A DNA stretch of 64,000 nt from Paenibacillus_E oryzisoli_A (lineage in GTDB: Bacteria > Bacillota > Bacilli > Paenibacillales > NBRC-103111): the NCBI RefSeq assembly GCF_050467285.1, contig NZ_JBCMUN010000014.1:1-64000 (forward strand), written 5' to 3'. Both the position numbers and the translations under genes were made by a program. A model generated the notes under the pieces. That model saw only the letters and a list, made by a program, of their open reading frames with translations. It made no database searches and was not told where the DNA came from. Positions 17,284-28,033 of the stretch are shown piece by piece; the first letter of the stretch is position 1; each line of letters opens with the position of its first letter.

Positions 17284-20200
17284 CTATTGAACACGATGAA
17301 CACCGACAGACTCATAGACATTTCCAATGATGTCGATTGGGATGTCCTCTGTTTTCACAACACCGTTGCGATATCGAATTCGAAAATGAATCGTTTGCAG
17401 ACCATTCGGCAATCCTTGTGTGAAAGATTGGAGCCTGCTATCATACAATTCCCCTTGGAATAGCGTGCTATCCCCTGGAGATACTTGGAGCTGTGTCATT
17501 ACAAACAGCGAATGCCCATCCAGCCCCACCGTGTCCAACCAGGCCGTCACCTCATCCACAGGCGCTGGCGCACTGCGACTCGTTAACACCAAAACTTCCC
17601 CCGAATAAAATTGCTTCGGCACCGCTGCCGTTTGATGCCCGCTCTGCTCATGCAGCATCCGCCACTGCTCCGTATACGTCACATCCGAATGAATCGTAAG
17701 CGGCAGAACCTCTATCATTTTGACCGCTGTATGCGAGAGTCTGCCGTCAGAGGCCGTTAGCGAAACCCGATAAAAACCAGGCAAGGAGAACCTATCCGTT
17801 ATATGTTCAGTGTTGTACATGTTCACCGAGCCGTCTGGCCGTTCAACGGTCCACGCATACGTCAAGGCATCACCATCCGGATCCACAGCAGCATTGATCA
17901 CATGGACGTCATCCCCCTCCCATACCGGCTGAGGCATCCAACTAAAATCAACAATCGGCGGCCTGTTAATCATGAACCAGGTTTGCTGGGAATATTCGGA
18001 CCAGGCGCTGCCGTCAAATACGCGGACTCGGACGCGAAGCTTTTGTCCCGCCGGAAGGTCCTGTGTGGAGGTCCATTCGCCAGCACCTGAAATGGAACCT
18101 TGATAAAATTGTCCCGTATCAACGAGCATGATGTTGTTCGCTTCATTCGTAATTTGCAATTGAAAATACGAGAAGGTCGTAGCCGGATCGGGATCGGTTT
18201 GACTCCACCTAAAAATCGGTCTTAAAGAATTGAAAACCGTAGGATTGGTCTCCGTTCCATTCGGCTCAATCATCGTCGCCACTGGTGGGCTGTTATTCGT
18301 AAACCACCCCGTATTTGACCAATCAGACCAATAGCGCCCATCACTCACTTTAACTTGAACCTGATACGGTCCAGTTTGCTTGACGAGATATCTTAAAGGC
18401 CAATACTCAACCGATTGCATCGTCCAACTGTTCGCGGTAGTTTGAAAGGAACAGCCTGTCCAATAAGATCCATCACTTTCCCAATAACAACCATGCGCAT
18501 AGCTTCCACTCCCGATAGCGTCATATTCCAAACCACCTGCATAATATGCCATTTTAAGCTGATTGCCAAACTCATCCAATATGCGGTATTGATAACTCGT
18601 ATAGATCGTAGGAACATCCGGATCGGATTGATTGAAGGAAAGTTTTAATAATCCGTCTGTTATTGTTGTTGGATTCGATTGAGTCCCGTTAGGGAATGTA
18701 ATCTGAGCAGACGGGGGATACCCACTCCGCATATATTTCTCAGACCATTCAGACCATGCTCCCTTTTCATCTTTCACCCTCACTCTGATCTTGTAAGTCC
18801 TTGTGCTGTCTAGAGGAAAGTTAACCTGTCTACTCATAGCCACGACGTTACCATCTGACTTCAAATCAGTAGTTCCTGTAATGATGGAAGATTGGCTTAC
18901 CCAGAACCACTGAGGGTTTGAGTAATAATTATAATAGTAATATTGAATTTCAAGCTCGTATCCCGTTATCACGCTATCAGCATCAAAGTCTACAGCGTTC
19001 CATGTGAGTGTCGGGTTCGCCGCAGGAGCACCAGAAGGATTTTCGTATGTCCCCGTTGGATTGGTTAAATCAACATGCGGCACATGATTTTCAGGAGCGG
19101 CATTTAACCAAATAAAGCTTTCCGCCCAATCCGACCACGCTCCGTATTCGTCTTTTACCGCGACTCTAAACGTATACATCCCCATCTCTTTCACACGACC
19201 AATTAATCCCGAGTTTGTTGTGCCATCAGGCATCGTGTACTCGTATCTTCGATCAACAATCCCCTTCGTCGTCGCGTAATTAATCCCAGTCGCTTCTGTT
19301 GAATATGTCCAAGGATTTAACCATCTATCAGGGTCGTGACTTTGAGAATCATCACACGTCACAGCATAATAAATATCTTGCGTACATGAGATTTGTGCAA
19401 TCGGTCTGCGGTGAATAAGGACGTTTCGGGAATAAGGGTCGGAATCGGACTGATACATAGCGAAAGTCGAATCTGGAAACGCATATCCTGTTGGCGCGGG
19501 ATCATCCGTCCCGATCAGCGTCATTTTATATACGCCAACTTTATCGAGAATCTTTACAGGTTCGCCAGTAACCGTTTGGTTATTAAACATGGATACACCG
19601 CTGCGTCCATCACCCGCATCTAAAAATTTCGTCACATCCATATGCTCATATTTCCACTTCTCTTTGGACTTGATTTCCGGATCAGTTTCGGGATCTTGGA
19701 AATCGGTCGTATAAGTAAGTGCTTCTCCGGCAATTCCCATGTCATCGATTTTGTTGTTATCGACAATAGGGACCTTGACAACAACATTGCGAAAATGAGA
19801 GCCATAAGCACCAATGAACGCACCATACGTACCTGAATCGAACGTTGTATCTGTGACATCAAAAACAGGATTAGCTCCCATTCTGACTTTAATCTTTGAG
19901 CCTCTTACTGAAACTTTGAAGTTAGTGTAATCTGTGGTATTCAGATTGATGACAGTATTGCGAAGTTCAGTCCTAACTCCATTAACAATTTTTGATAGCG
20001 ATAAACGGTTCGAATTAAATTCCAGTCGATACATGTTGTTATTATTCTTCGCTCTGAACAAAAATCCAGAAGGTGTGTTTTGACTATAGTTCGGTGACAT
20101 TTGGGCAAAGTCGAAATAATAATCCGCATCCGTGATATCGGTATTCTTTTTCATTGTCTGACCAGTTTCGTTTTCAGCATAAGCAGGCGTAGATGTTACA

Positions 20201-23200
20201 TTCCCTTTGATCGTATAGTAATAATACTTTTCATATGAGCCTGTATAATCATCTTGATAAGAATCGATATAACCGCCAGAACTACATGGACTGCAAGATT
20301 GCCAGTGGAGATTATATCGACGGTCTTTAAAATAACGCTCATGCACAATCATATAAAACTCGCCGTTTGCCCCGAACCCAGCGCCATCAATGGATATCTT
20401 CTTATCGATGTACGTAACAGCATATGTATGCTCGTTATATACCCGAGTTCCTGCTGTCGTATACTCCGCAAATTTCGTCGCATATTTATCCATCACTACG
20501 ATTTTATTCAAACCATCAACGACATAAATATACCCATCCGCGGAAGTAACAAATCTTATGTCCCTCATGTATGTTCGTCCTGTGTTCTCGACCCCTGTCA
20601 GATAATTCCCATTACCGCCTGTTTGCCTCTCGTAATCATCCCAATTGCATGTTCCAAGATCAAGCCGCGTAGTAACACCCGAATGCTTGTTGTAAGATGT
20701 CACATAATTTGTGACAGTACCTTTTGATGTTGAACTGTAGTTACTTGTAGTACTACTATTACTCCAAGATGAGCTTGTTTGACTTTGATCACTATGACCG
20801 ATTACAACAACGTCATCGTCTTCATATGTTGCCCCATACATATTCGGTCTGACAATCGCTGGAGTTGGTACTTCTTGTCCTGTTTCAACGTCATACCATT
20901 TCGATGTATCAGCACAGCCATAATAACACGCCGTTCCAAACAGAATATCTGGAAGTTTGATCTTTGTTCCGTCATCATTGATTTCCATACGTGTAGGCAC
21001 TCCGACCTCAGATGGGGTTTTAGCCAATCGAAGATAAGAAATAACATCCCACATAGATGAAACGAAACTCTTCGTCCACGATGGCGACCCATCCGCGTTC
21101 TTCCTTGAATAGTCACACCAATATTTGTAATAGGAGGAGTCATCATCGCTATAGTAATAACTCCTACATGCGAGTTCGTATGTACCGCCTTTCGCATCCA
21201 TATACAAAAAGTTCCCAGGATTACTTGCAGATGGAATTGTGCCTTCATAGGAATCAAGGCCATAGTTTATGGTCGTTGATGACGGATATGGAACCCCTGT
21301 GTAAGGATTTACTGAGTTGCCCAGATAATCAGAAGGCGTCATCTTCACAGTCAAACCGCCAAGAGTTGCAACCCCTGATTTTCTTCCAAGATACTGCGAC
21401 CCAAATAGTTGCGGGACATAAAAGCTATGCCCTTGATCCATACCTAGCGTTACCACTGTAGGCGTGAATACTAAATTCGTCGCAGGGGCATTGAAAGGAT
21501 TTTTTCCATAGTGTGACGTGAAGCCTTTCGTTATTGAATTGTAGGTGAATCCGATATTCTTGACTTTATCCAAGTTGGGATTATTTAAGGTCGACCCTTG
21601 CCAATCTTCACCAAACGCCATGAAGGGTTCGGATTCATTTGTTGTGTTAAACAAAGGAGGCTCAGGATTTGCACTTGTCACGGAAAATGTCATTTCTGGG
21701 GAATCATTCATGATATTAATTGTGAATTGTTTGGTATCCGTCAGGCCCCAATCCTCAGTCGTCTTTACGGTTACGCGATATTTTCCGACCTTCGCAGCAG
21801 GCAATGAGGTGTAACCGCCGACCGTTATCGGGATACCAATTAACGCATGCTCATCGAAATTCCCGTCATTATCGCTATCGTATTGATAACTTACTTGCGT
21901 CGAAACGATAACATCACCATCAGGACTGTACGACATATCCTTGAATCCAACATTTCCCCGAACACCGATAAGCGGAAGGTTGATCAATGCAACAGGAGGT
22001 TTATCTTCTACGACATTAATCTGTTTCACCGCTTTATTTTCGGGCAAATTCATTACGCCGTAATTGTCTTTCACTTCAAGCATAATGGTTTCAGTCCCAA
22101 CATTCGGATAAACAGTCAATTTGTTTGTCCAAAATTCCTGCGCAATTGTCCTGTTCTTTGCAGGCTGACTGCATGCGCCATTAATTGCATTGGCTGACAG
22201 CGGCCTGTTTTGTACTACGCGGCTTGGAACGTTGATGCAGGGGACAGGTTCTGGACGTATGATGTTGATAGTGGCAGTCTTTTCCGTGCATGCCCCCTGC
22301 TGATCGCACATTTTGGCATAGATTGTGTGGTCGCCAACCGTGTTCGGAGCAGTCAGCCAGGTTATTTTGTCATCTCCTTTGTTCCATCCTTGAGACGGAA
22401 AACTTTGAATCCAAGTACTAGAACTTTTAGCGAATTCCCATTCGAATGTGACGAGTTCATCGTCTGGATCATAATGATTTGGCGGGACTTCCGGCAAAAG
22501 TCTAACGTTTAGACGATCGCCCACAATGGCATCGGGAATCGGAGTTGTGCTGTAGTAGTCGTTATCGGCGAACCAGCCGATCTGAAAATCGGGAGGGCGG
22601 TTAGGAGGGGAATTGCCAATGGTAAAATTGCCTTGGGTAAACGTCGAAATGCCGCCACAGTTATCTTCCAGCTTGTAAGCAATATCGACGCGCCCGCTGT
22701 GGATGTTCCCAGGATATTGAAGATATCCCATCATGCCATATTGGAAAATAGCGAAATCTTGAATCGACGTGCTGGATAGCGTACTCCACCCGTATTCGAA
22801 ATACTCGCCAGAGGCTTGCGTTAGAATGAATTTACCTCGAACAGGTGTACAGCTATTCGGGATCGTCCAATCAGCTTTGACTACGTTGTTGTCTTTCCAT
22901 GGAATGCTTTCCTTGTCGGCACTGGTGTGGCCGATGTAAGATCCTGTTGGTGAACAACTAGAATCCGTGTTCACGGGGACATTCAGCGTGTTATTCGAAG
23001 TGCTCATTTCAGAAATAGAATTATCAGCATTCACAACCAGTGTAAATGTTTTGCCGGAGCTGCCGAAAGTATAGTCAAATGAACCGCCATACCCTGGACC
23101 GTTATAAACCCCGTTTGAGAAAGTTTTGGTGGAGATAACTGTTCCATCTGCTCGAATTTCGACTTTGACAGGCGTTCCTGAAGGAATGTCAGCGCCGTTA

Positions 23201-24321
23201 TTTTTGAAAGAGTAGTCGAAGGTAACTTTTGTGTTGGGTTTGATGCAGGATGCGCTGGTTGTGATGCTTGTAGGGACGAGATCGGGTTTAACAGAGGGTT
23301 CGGTTACGACGTCGATGTAGGAACTGTATTTGTAGGTGGTTCCTCGCCATTGAGCGTTGGCGAACATGAAATAATTCCTAGTGATGCCGTAAGGTTTGTC
23401 ACCAGCGGCTTCCTCGTAAACCCCATCCTCTTCTTTCAGTGTATCATCCAGAAGTTCCCTAACCCTAATTAAACCCTTGTTGCTATTTCCCATTCCCCAT
23501 GAGAAAGGTATTGCTTTCGGGGTCTTATCTGTTGGTGTCGCATCATAAATTTTGATGGTGTTAATTTTGTCACTATCAGTAAGATTTGCGCCTGCTCCAT
23601 TTGGTTGTATTGCGCTCGCATTTTCATACCATGCGGTTGGAGGTGTTACTTCATAAGCCGTTGTCACTGCCCACCCGATTGCGTTATAATCAGGGAAATT
23701 ATCAATTCCCTTAGAATATCCGCTGTACGAGAATTGATATCTCAAATCCCCACCATTTAGTTCACTAGAATATTTCGTTTTTGTAGTGGTTTCTTGGTAT
23801 CTAGCCTCATCCGGAATTAACCCTGGATACTGACTTTCGGGATTCCCTTTGAAAGTCGAAGAATCAGCATCGAACTCAAGCGCTTTGGTCGCCTCACCTT
23901 TATGCGCCCACACTTTACCGTTAGGATCACGATAGATATAATGACCAGGTTTAGCAACGGATTGCCCAAAGACCGGTGTAGACGCTCCAGGAGCATTTTG
24001 AATTTTTAGGATAGAACCGGCTAGGGATGTGAAGGATGTTCGATCCGCACCATTTAATGTGTATTTCGGTGTTCCAACAATCGTCCCAGACACATACTTC
24101 GATAAATCCAGATCCAATGACTTCGCGCTAGATGCTGAATACTGAGGGTCAATATCACTCAATTTCCCGGCTTCTGAAGGATTCGAAAAATCTACGTAAA
24201 TTCTCATTGTTGTTTGTGTTGCCGCATTCACATCTGTCAGATCTATAAACGGATAAAATAGCTCATAAGTGAGCAGGAATAGAAATAACCGCGTTAACGA
24301 AAAAAACACATGTTTTTTCAA
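17284..24321 (-). CDS. Giant secreted multidomain surface protein (2345 residues)
   Basis: Exported protein, signal peptide about 1-33 (TTG start; GGGAAGTGA upstream). Parts seen: N-terminal region to about 340 unrecognised; CARDB-like domain about 343-453 (DLVPTSITTS..NNTLNVPV); Ig/cadherin-like strings about 575-900 (DPDDELVTFEWEF, DSDNDGNFDEH); a stretch with beta-propeller-like strands about 1245-1340 (SADGYIYVVDGLNKIVVMD); a LamG/jelly-roll-like segment about 1390-1515 (FLFRAKNNNNMYRLEF..); three fibronectin-like modules from about 1750, 1870 and 2010 that share a P-NGT-NPT lead; a PKD-like module about 2119-2210 (DPDGDALTYAWTV). No SLH, LPXTG or lipobox, so attachment may depend on the SLH protein encoded 16 bp upstream. 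Probably an adhesin or scaffold (inference). The domain borders are estimates. Confidence 0.9.
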   Translation of the reverse strand: MKKHVFFSLTRLFLFLLTYELFYPFIDLTDVNAATQTTMRIYVDFSNPSEAGKLSDIDPQYSASSAKSLDLDLSKYVSGTIVGTPKYTLNGADRTSFTSLAGSILKIQNAPGASTPVFGQSVAKPGHYIYRDPNGKVWAHKGEATKALEFDADSSTFKGNPESQYPGLIPDEARYQETTTKTKYSSELNGGDLRYQFSYSGYSKGIDNFPDYNAIGWAVTTAYEVTPPTAWYENASAIQPNGAGANLTDSDKINTIKIYDATPTDKTPKAIPFSWGMGNSNKGLIRVRELLDDTLKEEDGVYEEAAGDKPYGITRNYFMFANAQWRGTTYKYSSYIDVVTEPSVKPDLVPTSITTSASCIKPNTKVTFDYSFKNNGADIPSGTPVKVEIRADGTVISTKTFSNGVYNGPGYGGSFDYTFGSSGKTFTLVVNADNSISEMSTSNNTLNVPVNTDSSCSPTGSYIGHTSADKESIPWKDNNVVKADWTIPNSCTPVRGKFILTQASGEYFEYGWSTLSSTSIQDFAIFQYGMMGYLQYPGNIHSGRVDIAYKLEDNCGGISTFTQGNFTIGNSPPNRPPDFQIGWFADNDYYSTTPIPDAIVGDRLNVRLLPEVPPNHYDPDDELVTFEWEFAKSSSTWIQSFPSQGWNKGDDKITWLTAPNTVGDHTIYAKMCDQQGACTEKTATINIIRPEPVPCINVPSRVVQNRPLSANAINGACSQPAKNRTIAQEFWTNKLTVYPNVGTETIMLEVKDNYGVMNLPENKAVKQINVVEDKPPVALINLPLIGVRGNVGFKDMSYSPDGDVIVSTQVSYQYDSDNDGNFDEHALIGIPITVGGYTSLPAAKVGKYRVTVKTTEDWGLTDTKQFTINIMNDSPEMTFSVTSANPEPPLFNTTNESEPFMAFGEDWQGSTLNNPNLDKVKNIGFTYNSITKGFTSHYGKNPFNAPATNLVFTPTVVTLGMDQGHSFYVPQLFGSQYLGRKSGVATLGGLTVKMTPSDYLGNSVNPYTGVPYPSSTTINYGLDSYEGTIPSASNPGNFLYMDAKGGTYELACRSYYYSDDDSSYYKYWCDYSRKNADGSPSWTKSFVSSMWDVISYLRLAKTPSEVGVPTRMEINDDGTKIKLPDILFGTACYYGCADTSKWYDVETGQEVPTPAIVRPNMYGATYEDDDVVVIGHSDQSQTSSSWSNSSTTSNYSSTSKGTVTNYVTSYNKHSGVTTRLDLGTCNWDDYERQTGGNGNYLTGVENTGRTYMRDIRFVTSADGYIYVVDGLNKIVVMDKYATKFAEYTTAGTRVYNEHTYAVTYIDKKISIDGAGFGANGEFYMIVHERYFKDRRYNLHWQSCSPCSSGGYIDSYQDDYTGSYEKYYYYTIKGNVTSTPAYAENETGQTMKKNTDITDADYYFDFAQMSPNYSQNTPSGFLFRAKNNNNMYRLEFNSNRLSLSKIVNGVRTELRNTVINLNTTDYTNFKVSVRGSKIKVRMGANPVFDVTDTTFDSGTYGAFIGAYGSHFRNVVVKVPIVDNNKIDDMGIAGEALTYTTDFQDPETDPEIKSKEKWKYEHMDVTKFLDAGDGRSGVSMFNNQTVTGEPVKILDKVGVYKMTLIGTDDPAPTGYAFPDSTFAMYQSDSDPYSRNVLIHRRPIAQISCTQDIYYAVTCDDSQSHDPDRWLNPWTYSTEATGINYATTKGIVDRRYEYTMPDGTTNSGLIGRVKEMGMYTFRVAVKDEYGAWSDWAESFIWLNAAPENHVPHVDLTNPTGTYENPSGAPAANPTLTWNAVDFDADSVITGYELEIQYYYYNYYSNPQWFWVSQSSIITGTTDLKSDGNVVAMSRQVNFPLDSTRTYKIRVRVKDEKGAWSEWSEKYMRSGYPPSAQITFPNGTQSNPTTITDGLLKLSFNQSDPDVPTIYTSYQYRILDEFGNQLKMAYYAGGLEYDAIGSGSYAHGCYWESDGSYWTGCSFQTTANSWTMQSVEYWPLRYLVKQTGPYQVQVKVSDGRYWSDWSNTGWFTNNSPPVATMIEPNGTETNPTVFNSLRPIFRWSQTDPDPATTFSYFQLQITNEANNIMLVDTGQFYQGSISGAGEWTSTQDLPAGQKLRVRVRVFDGSAWSEYSQQTWFMINRPPIVDFSWMPQPVWEGDDVHVINAAVDPDGDALTYAWTVERPDGSVNMYNTEHITDRFSLPGFYRVSLTASDGRLSHTAVKMIEVLPLTIHSDVTYTEQWRMLHEQSGHQTAAVPKQFYSGEVLVLTSRSAPAPVDEVTAWLDTVGLDGHSLFVMTQLQVSPGDSTLFQGELYDSRLQSFTQGLPNGLQTIHFRIRYRNGVVKTEDIPIDIIGNVYESVGVHRVQ

Positions 24322-24337
24322 TGGTCATCACTTCCCA

Positions 24338-25381
24338 CTATTTATGAATTCCCAAATCAATTTGTTGTTCATAAATGCTGTAAGAAATTTTACCGTCCAT
24401 GTGTGCCCGCAAGTAGTAGTCCGAAATCCAGCCAATGTATTCTGCGGGTTTGTCATATTTAACCAACCCCGGAAATTTATTCACGGCTCTTACGGTTCCT
24501 TTGGAACCAAGCAAACCAATCGTTTGCATCGTGTAGAAATTCCCACTCGTATCCGCTGTAGAATCCACCAACACCCTAATTTGAGTGGCAATAACGTAAG
24601 TGTCTTCCAACTTAACAAACGGCGGTTTCAAAGCCAAATCAATCAAGTTAAAATTCGGATCCGGCTTCATCGGATCAATAATAATAACCTTCTCAAACTT
24701 GACCTTCACACCCTGCGCAATCGGAAACCACTTACCCAACGCATCCGTTGGCTCCATCCCCACCATCGACTTCATATTCGTCCCCGTCGACGCAATCTCT
24801 GCAGCAGCAACCGCCGATTGATCCACAGGCAGCACCTCACCCTTCCGCTTCGACAACACCCGCTCGACAATCGTCACTGACTCCGCACGAGTTGTAACCC
24901 CTTCCTCGTCCAAGTCTCCGTTGCTCTTCCCCTGGATCAGCCCCATCGACGTTGCTTCCAGCATCGTCGCCTTGGAGTTAATATCCACGGCGTGAACAGA
25001 CACTGCAGCCATTTCCGAGCGCTTGATCGGCTCGTTCATATCACTCGTGCTGAATGTCCCCCACAGTATCCCCGCGTCTTTCATGCTTTGCACATAGGGA
25101 GCGTACCAGCTGCCGCTGCCTGCATCGCCATTTTTCACGCCGATGGCAACCGAAATCATTTTAATAAATTCAGCCTTGGTCACTTGGTTGTCAGGACGAA
25201 ACGACTTGTCTTCGAAGCCATCCACATAACCTTTCGTCACGGCATTTTCAATAGCGGCCTTCCCCCAGTGAGCATCAATATCTGTGAGTTTCACTTTACT
25301 AGATTCGCCATTCGTGACAGCCGTGCCCGCGAGGATCGACGTAATCGCAAAAGCAGCAGAAATGGACAGCACTTTCTTCAT
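24338..25381 (-). CDS. S-layer homology domain protein
   Basis: 347 residues. Signal peptide about 1-24. Three SLH repeats about 28-80, 85-135 and 138-185 (DIDAHWGKAAIENAVTKGYV, WYAPYVQSMKDAGI, then a diverged copy); SLH domains bind pyruvylated secondary cell-wall polymer. The C-terminal 150 residues have no recognised domain. GGGGGA stands before the ATG. Only 16 bp separate it from the giant secreted gene, so the two are one operon. It could be the wall anchor for that protein, since the giant protein has no anchor of its own (inference). Confidence 0.92.
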   Translation of the reverse strand: MKKVLSISAAFAITSILAGTAVTNGESSKVKLTDIDAHWGKAAIENAVTKGYVDGFEDKSFRPDNQVTKAEFIKMISVAIGVKNGDAGSGSWYAPYVQSMKDAGILWGTFSTSDMNEPIKRSEMAAVSVHAVDINSKATMLEATSMGLIQGKSNGDLDEEGVTTRAESVTIVERVLSKRKGEVLPVDQSAVAAAEIASTGTNMKSMVGMEPTDALGKWFPIAQGVKVKFEKVIIIDPMKPDPNFNLIDLALKPPFVKLEDTYVIATQIRVLVDSTADTSGNFYTMQTIGLLGSKGTVRAVNKFPGLVKYDKPAEYIGWISDYYLRAHMDGKISYSIYEQQIDLGIHK

Positions 25382-25480
25382 TTTCGAATTTCCCCCATAA
25401 CTTTACAATTTAATAGTGATAGTATCTCATCTAATTCCATCGCCGTCTACCATTTACATCCATTATTTCCAGGCAAACAA

Positions 25481-25533
25481 AAAGAACCACCTCTCCCTCG
25501 AATAGCGATCTACACGAGATAAAAGCGGTTCTT
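25481..25533 (-). terminator. Terminator after RsuA-type gene
   Basis: AAGAACC / GGTTCTT outer stem with inner TCTCG/CGAG..GAGA pairing and TTTTTG tail on the minus strand. Confidence 0.75.
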
Positions 25534-25591
25534 CCGCACAAAACAATCTATCATTTTCTATAAACTACCATATTCCATCTTAGTTTGTAAA

Positions 25592-26344
25592 CTATTTTTG
25601 TGCCTCATGGGCAGTACGAAGTGCTTGTAGTTCATCCGAAGAAAGCTCCCGGGACTCACCTAGCGCCAATGACGCGTCTAATTGCAGAGGCCCCATGGAG
25701 ATTCTTTTCAGATAAACGACCGTTTTGCCCACCGCTTGAAACATGCGCTTCACCTGATGAAACTTCCCTTCCATAATCGTCAGTTCAATTTCGGAAGGAA
25801 TTCCAGCCGCGGCGTCACCTGTTTTCAAAATAACAAGCTCACCCGGCAGCGTCTCATACCCGTCATCCAGCGTCACACCAGCGGCAAACGCTTCGCGATC
25901 CGCCTCGTTCACTTCCCATTCCACGCGGGCAAAATATGTTTTCGGCACGTGCTTGCGCGGCGAAAGCAGATTATGCGCAAGCTTTCCGTCATTCGTAAGC
26001 AAAAGCAGCCCTTCCGTGTCCTTATCCAGACGGCCTACCGGAAAAACCTCAAAAGGCACATAATCGTCATCGAGTAAATCGACGACCGTTCGGTCGCGGT
26101 TATCCTCCGTCGCGGACACAACGCCCTGCGGTTTGTTCATCATCAAATATACGAATTCCCGGTATCGGACAGGCTCGCCATTGACCGTAATCTGATCACG
26201 CTCCGGGTTGACCTGCATCCCGCTGTCCTTCACGCGCACACCGTTCACCTGAATCGCGCCTTCCTTTGTCAGACGCTTCAGCTCTGAACGGCTGCCCACG
26301 CCTACATGCGCGAGAATTTTATCTAATCGCTGTGTTAACTTCAC
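25592..26344 (-). CDS. rRNA pseudouridine synthase, RsuA/RluB family
   Basis: 250 residues. Isomerises a uridine in ribosomal RNA. N-terminal S4 RNA-binding domain (about 3-65, RLDKILAHVGVGSRSELKRL), then the catalytic fold with GRLDKDTEGLLLLTNDG, where the Asp is the nucleophile, and the family tail EGKFHQVKRMF. RsuA (16S U516) versus RluB/RluE cannot be decided by eye; RLDxxTEG fits RsuA/RluB. It follows the methyltransferase gene by 3 bp, forming an rRNA-modification operon. Confidence 0.92.
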   Translation of the reverse strand: MKLTQRLDKILAHVGVGSRSELKRLTKEGAIQVNGVRVKDSGMQVNPERDQITVNGEPVRYREFVYLMMNKPQGVVSATEDNRDRTVVDLLDDDYVPFEVFPVGRLDKDTEGLLLLTNDGKLAHNLLSPRKHVPKTYFARVEWEVNEADREAFAAGVTLDDGYETLPGELVILKTGDAAAGIPSEIELTIMEGKFHQVKRMFQAVGKTVVYLKRISMGPLQLDASLALGESRELSSDELQALRTAHEAQK

Positions 26345-26347
26345 AGT

Positions 26348-27880
26348 TTACGTCCACCTCCATGCCGGCGGGTATTCGTTTTTCAGAATCCCGTCGATCC
26401 ACTTGCCCCAGCCTACGGGATGCCCATCCAAACAGACAAGGCAGTAGCCTTTGGCTGCCTGTCCCTCCTCGCGGAGAATTTCATCCTCCGCGACCTCCAG
26501 CGTCTCGCCCCGCAAATAGCGCAGGGCGCGCGCATCGTCCAAAGCCAAGCGCAGCACGCGCTTGGCCTCACCACCCCGCAGTCCCAGCGCCAGCGACTGG
26601 GACGGCTCGAATCGGCCGCGGTGCAACGCGCCGATGTACCAGCCCGGCCGCACGACCTTCAGTCCGTGCAGCTCCGGCAACCCCAGCGGCGACAAATACG
26701 CGTAGTCGCCGTAACACACGAGCCGCCCAGGGGCGAAGGGCTCGCCGCGCAGCAGCTCGCCCGCGAACGCCTCCAGCGGCTCCAGGCTCACTTCCGCGCG
26801 GGCTGGCGCCGCCGCGCGCCCCTTCAAACCGCCGCGCCGATCGCGGCGGCCGCCTCCACCCGGCTTCACCGCCAGTGAAGCCGAATCCGCCTCCACCGTA
26901 ACCGCGCCGCCATCCACCGGCGCGCCCCCGCTATCACCCGCGCCCCGCCGCCCCAACACGGCGACATAATGCCCCTCGCCGCGCAGCTTGTGCGGCCACA
27001 GCCGCCCCGTGCCGGCGACAGCCGCTCGCGCTTCGCCGCTGAACTCGCCGGGACACCACGGCTCGCGCAGCCACTCCGGCCGGCCCGGCGCAAAGCGATC
27101 GATCGGCACGACATAGAAATCGTCGTGCTTGTCCAGAAACGCCGCGATCTGCGCCTCATTTTCCTCCGGCGAGAACGTGCAAGTCGAATAGACGAGGCGT
27201 CCGCCCGGCGCCAGCATCGCTGCCGCCTGTCCGAGCAGCTCCTCCTGCATCCGATTATACATCGCGATCGTATTGCGCTCCCAATAGATCGCCATCTCCT
27301 CTTCCTTGCGGAACATCCCTTCACCGGAGCATGGCGCATCAATGACGATTTTATCGAAATAGTCGCGGAAAGTGACCATCAATTTCTCCGGCTTCTCATT
27401 CAGAACGATGCCGTTGCGTACGCCGAACAGCTCCAGATTGCGCACCAGCGCTTTGACGCGTTCCGCGTTAATATCGTTGGAAACGAGCAAACCTTGCCCC
27501 TGCAGCTTCCCTGCGATCTGCGTCGACTTGCCGCCAGGCGCCGCGCACAGATCCAGCACTTTATCCCCGGGCTGCACGTCCAGCAAATCCGCCGGCGCCA
27601 TCGCGCTCGGCTCTTGGATATAATAAAGCCCCAAATGATAATACGGATGCTTGCCCGGACGCTCGCCTTCCCCGTAATAAAAGCCTTCCGCAGCCCAAGG
27701 AACGGCCTCAAGTTCGAAAGGCACGGCTTCCGTAAAATCCGAACGCTCTATTTTCAAAGGATTCGCTCTCAACCCATACGCCCGCGGCTCCTCGTAGGAA
27801 GCCAGAAACTGCGCAAACTCCTCTTCGCCGAGCAAATCTTTCATTTTTTCCACAAATGTATCGGGTAAATGCTTTGTCAT
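26348..27880 (-). CDS. RsmF-type 16S rRNA m5C methyltransferase (NOL1/NOP2/Sun)
   Basis: 510 residues. SAM-dependent cytosine-C5 methyltransferase for rRNA. N-terminal helical part, Rossmann core with LDLCAAPGGKST (SAM binding), DAPCSGEGMFRK (motif IV Cys, about 185) and YSTCTFSPEENE (catalytic motif VI Cys, about 233), then a PUA-like/RsmF C-terminal domain (about 370-500). Residues about 315-365 form a Gly/Arg/Ala-rich linker (GGGGRRDRRGGLKGR) and the DNA here (about 26.5-27.1 kb) is much more GC-rich than its neighbours. First gene of the operon with the pseudouridine synthase. Confidence 0.9.
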   Translation of the reverse strand: MTKHLPDTFVEKMKDLLGEEEFAQFLASYEEPRAYGLRANPLKIERSDFTEAVPFELEAVPWAAEGFYYGEGERPGKHPYYHLGLYYIQEPSAMAPADLLDVQPGDKVLDLCAAPGGKSTQIAGKLQGQGLLVSNDINAERVKALVRNLELFGVRNGIVLNEKPEKLMVTFRDYFDKIVIDAPCSGEGMFRKEEEMAIYWERNTIAMYNRMQEELLGQAAAMLAPGGRLVYSTCTFSPEENEAQIAAFLDKHDDFYVVPIDRFAPGRPEWLREPWCPGEFSGEARAAVAGTGRLWPHKLRGEGHYVAVLGRRGAGDSGGAPVDGGAVTVEADSASLAVKPGGGGRRDRRGGLKGRAAAPARAEVSLEPLEAFAGELLRGEPFAPGRLVCYGDYAYLSPLGLPELHGLKVVRPGWYIGALHRGRFEPSQSLALGLRGGEAKRVLRLALDDARALRYLRGETLEVAEDEILREEGQAAKGYCLVCLDGHPVGWGKWIDGILKNEYPPAWRWT

Positions 27881-28033
27881 GTCAATCTCTTCGCTTTCTA
27901 TTCAATATTCTTAACGTATTATAGCCGAGTTGTCACCAAACAGCCAATTTTTTTGCCAAAAAGGGAAAGGATATGCTACGCTTCTCATAGAAATGCTCAC
28001 TATAAACTAGAAAAGAAACATGAGGTGCATATC

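Noticed and set aside
26866..27342. Arg-rich frame inside the rsmF-like gene
   Set aside because: Shadow in a GC-rich coding stretch.
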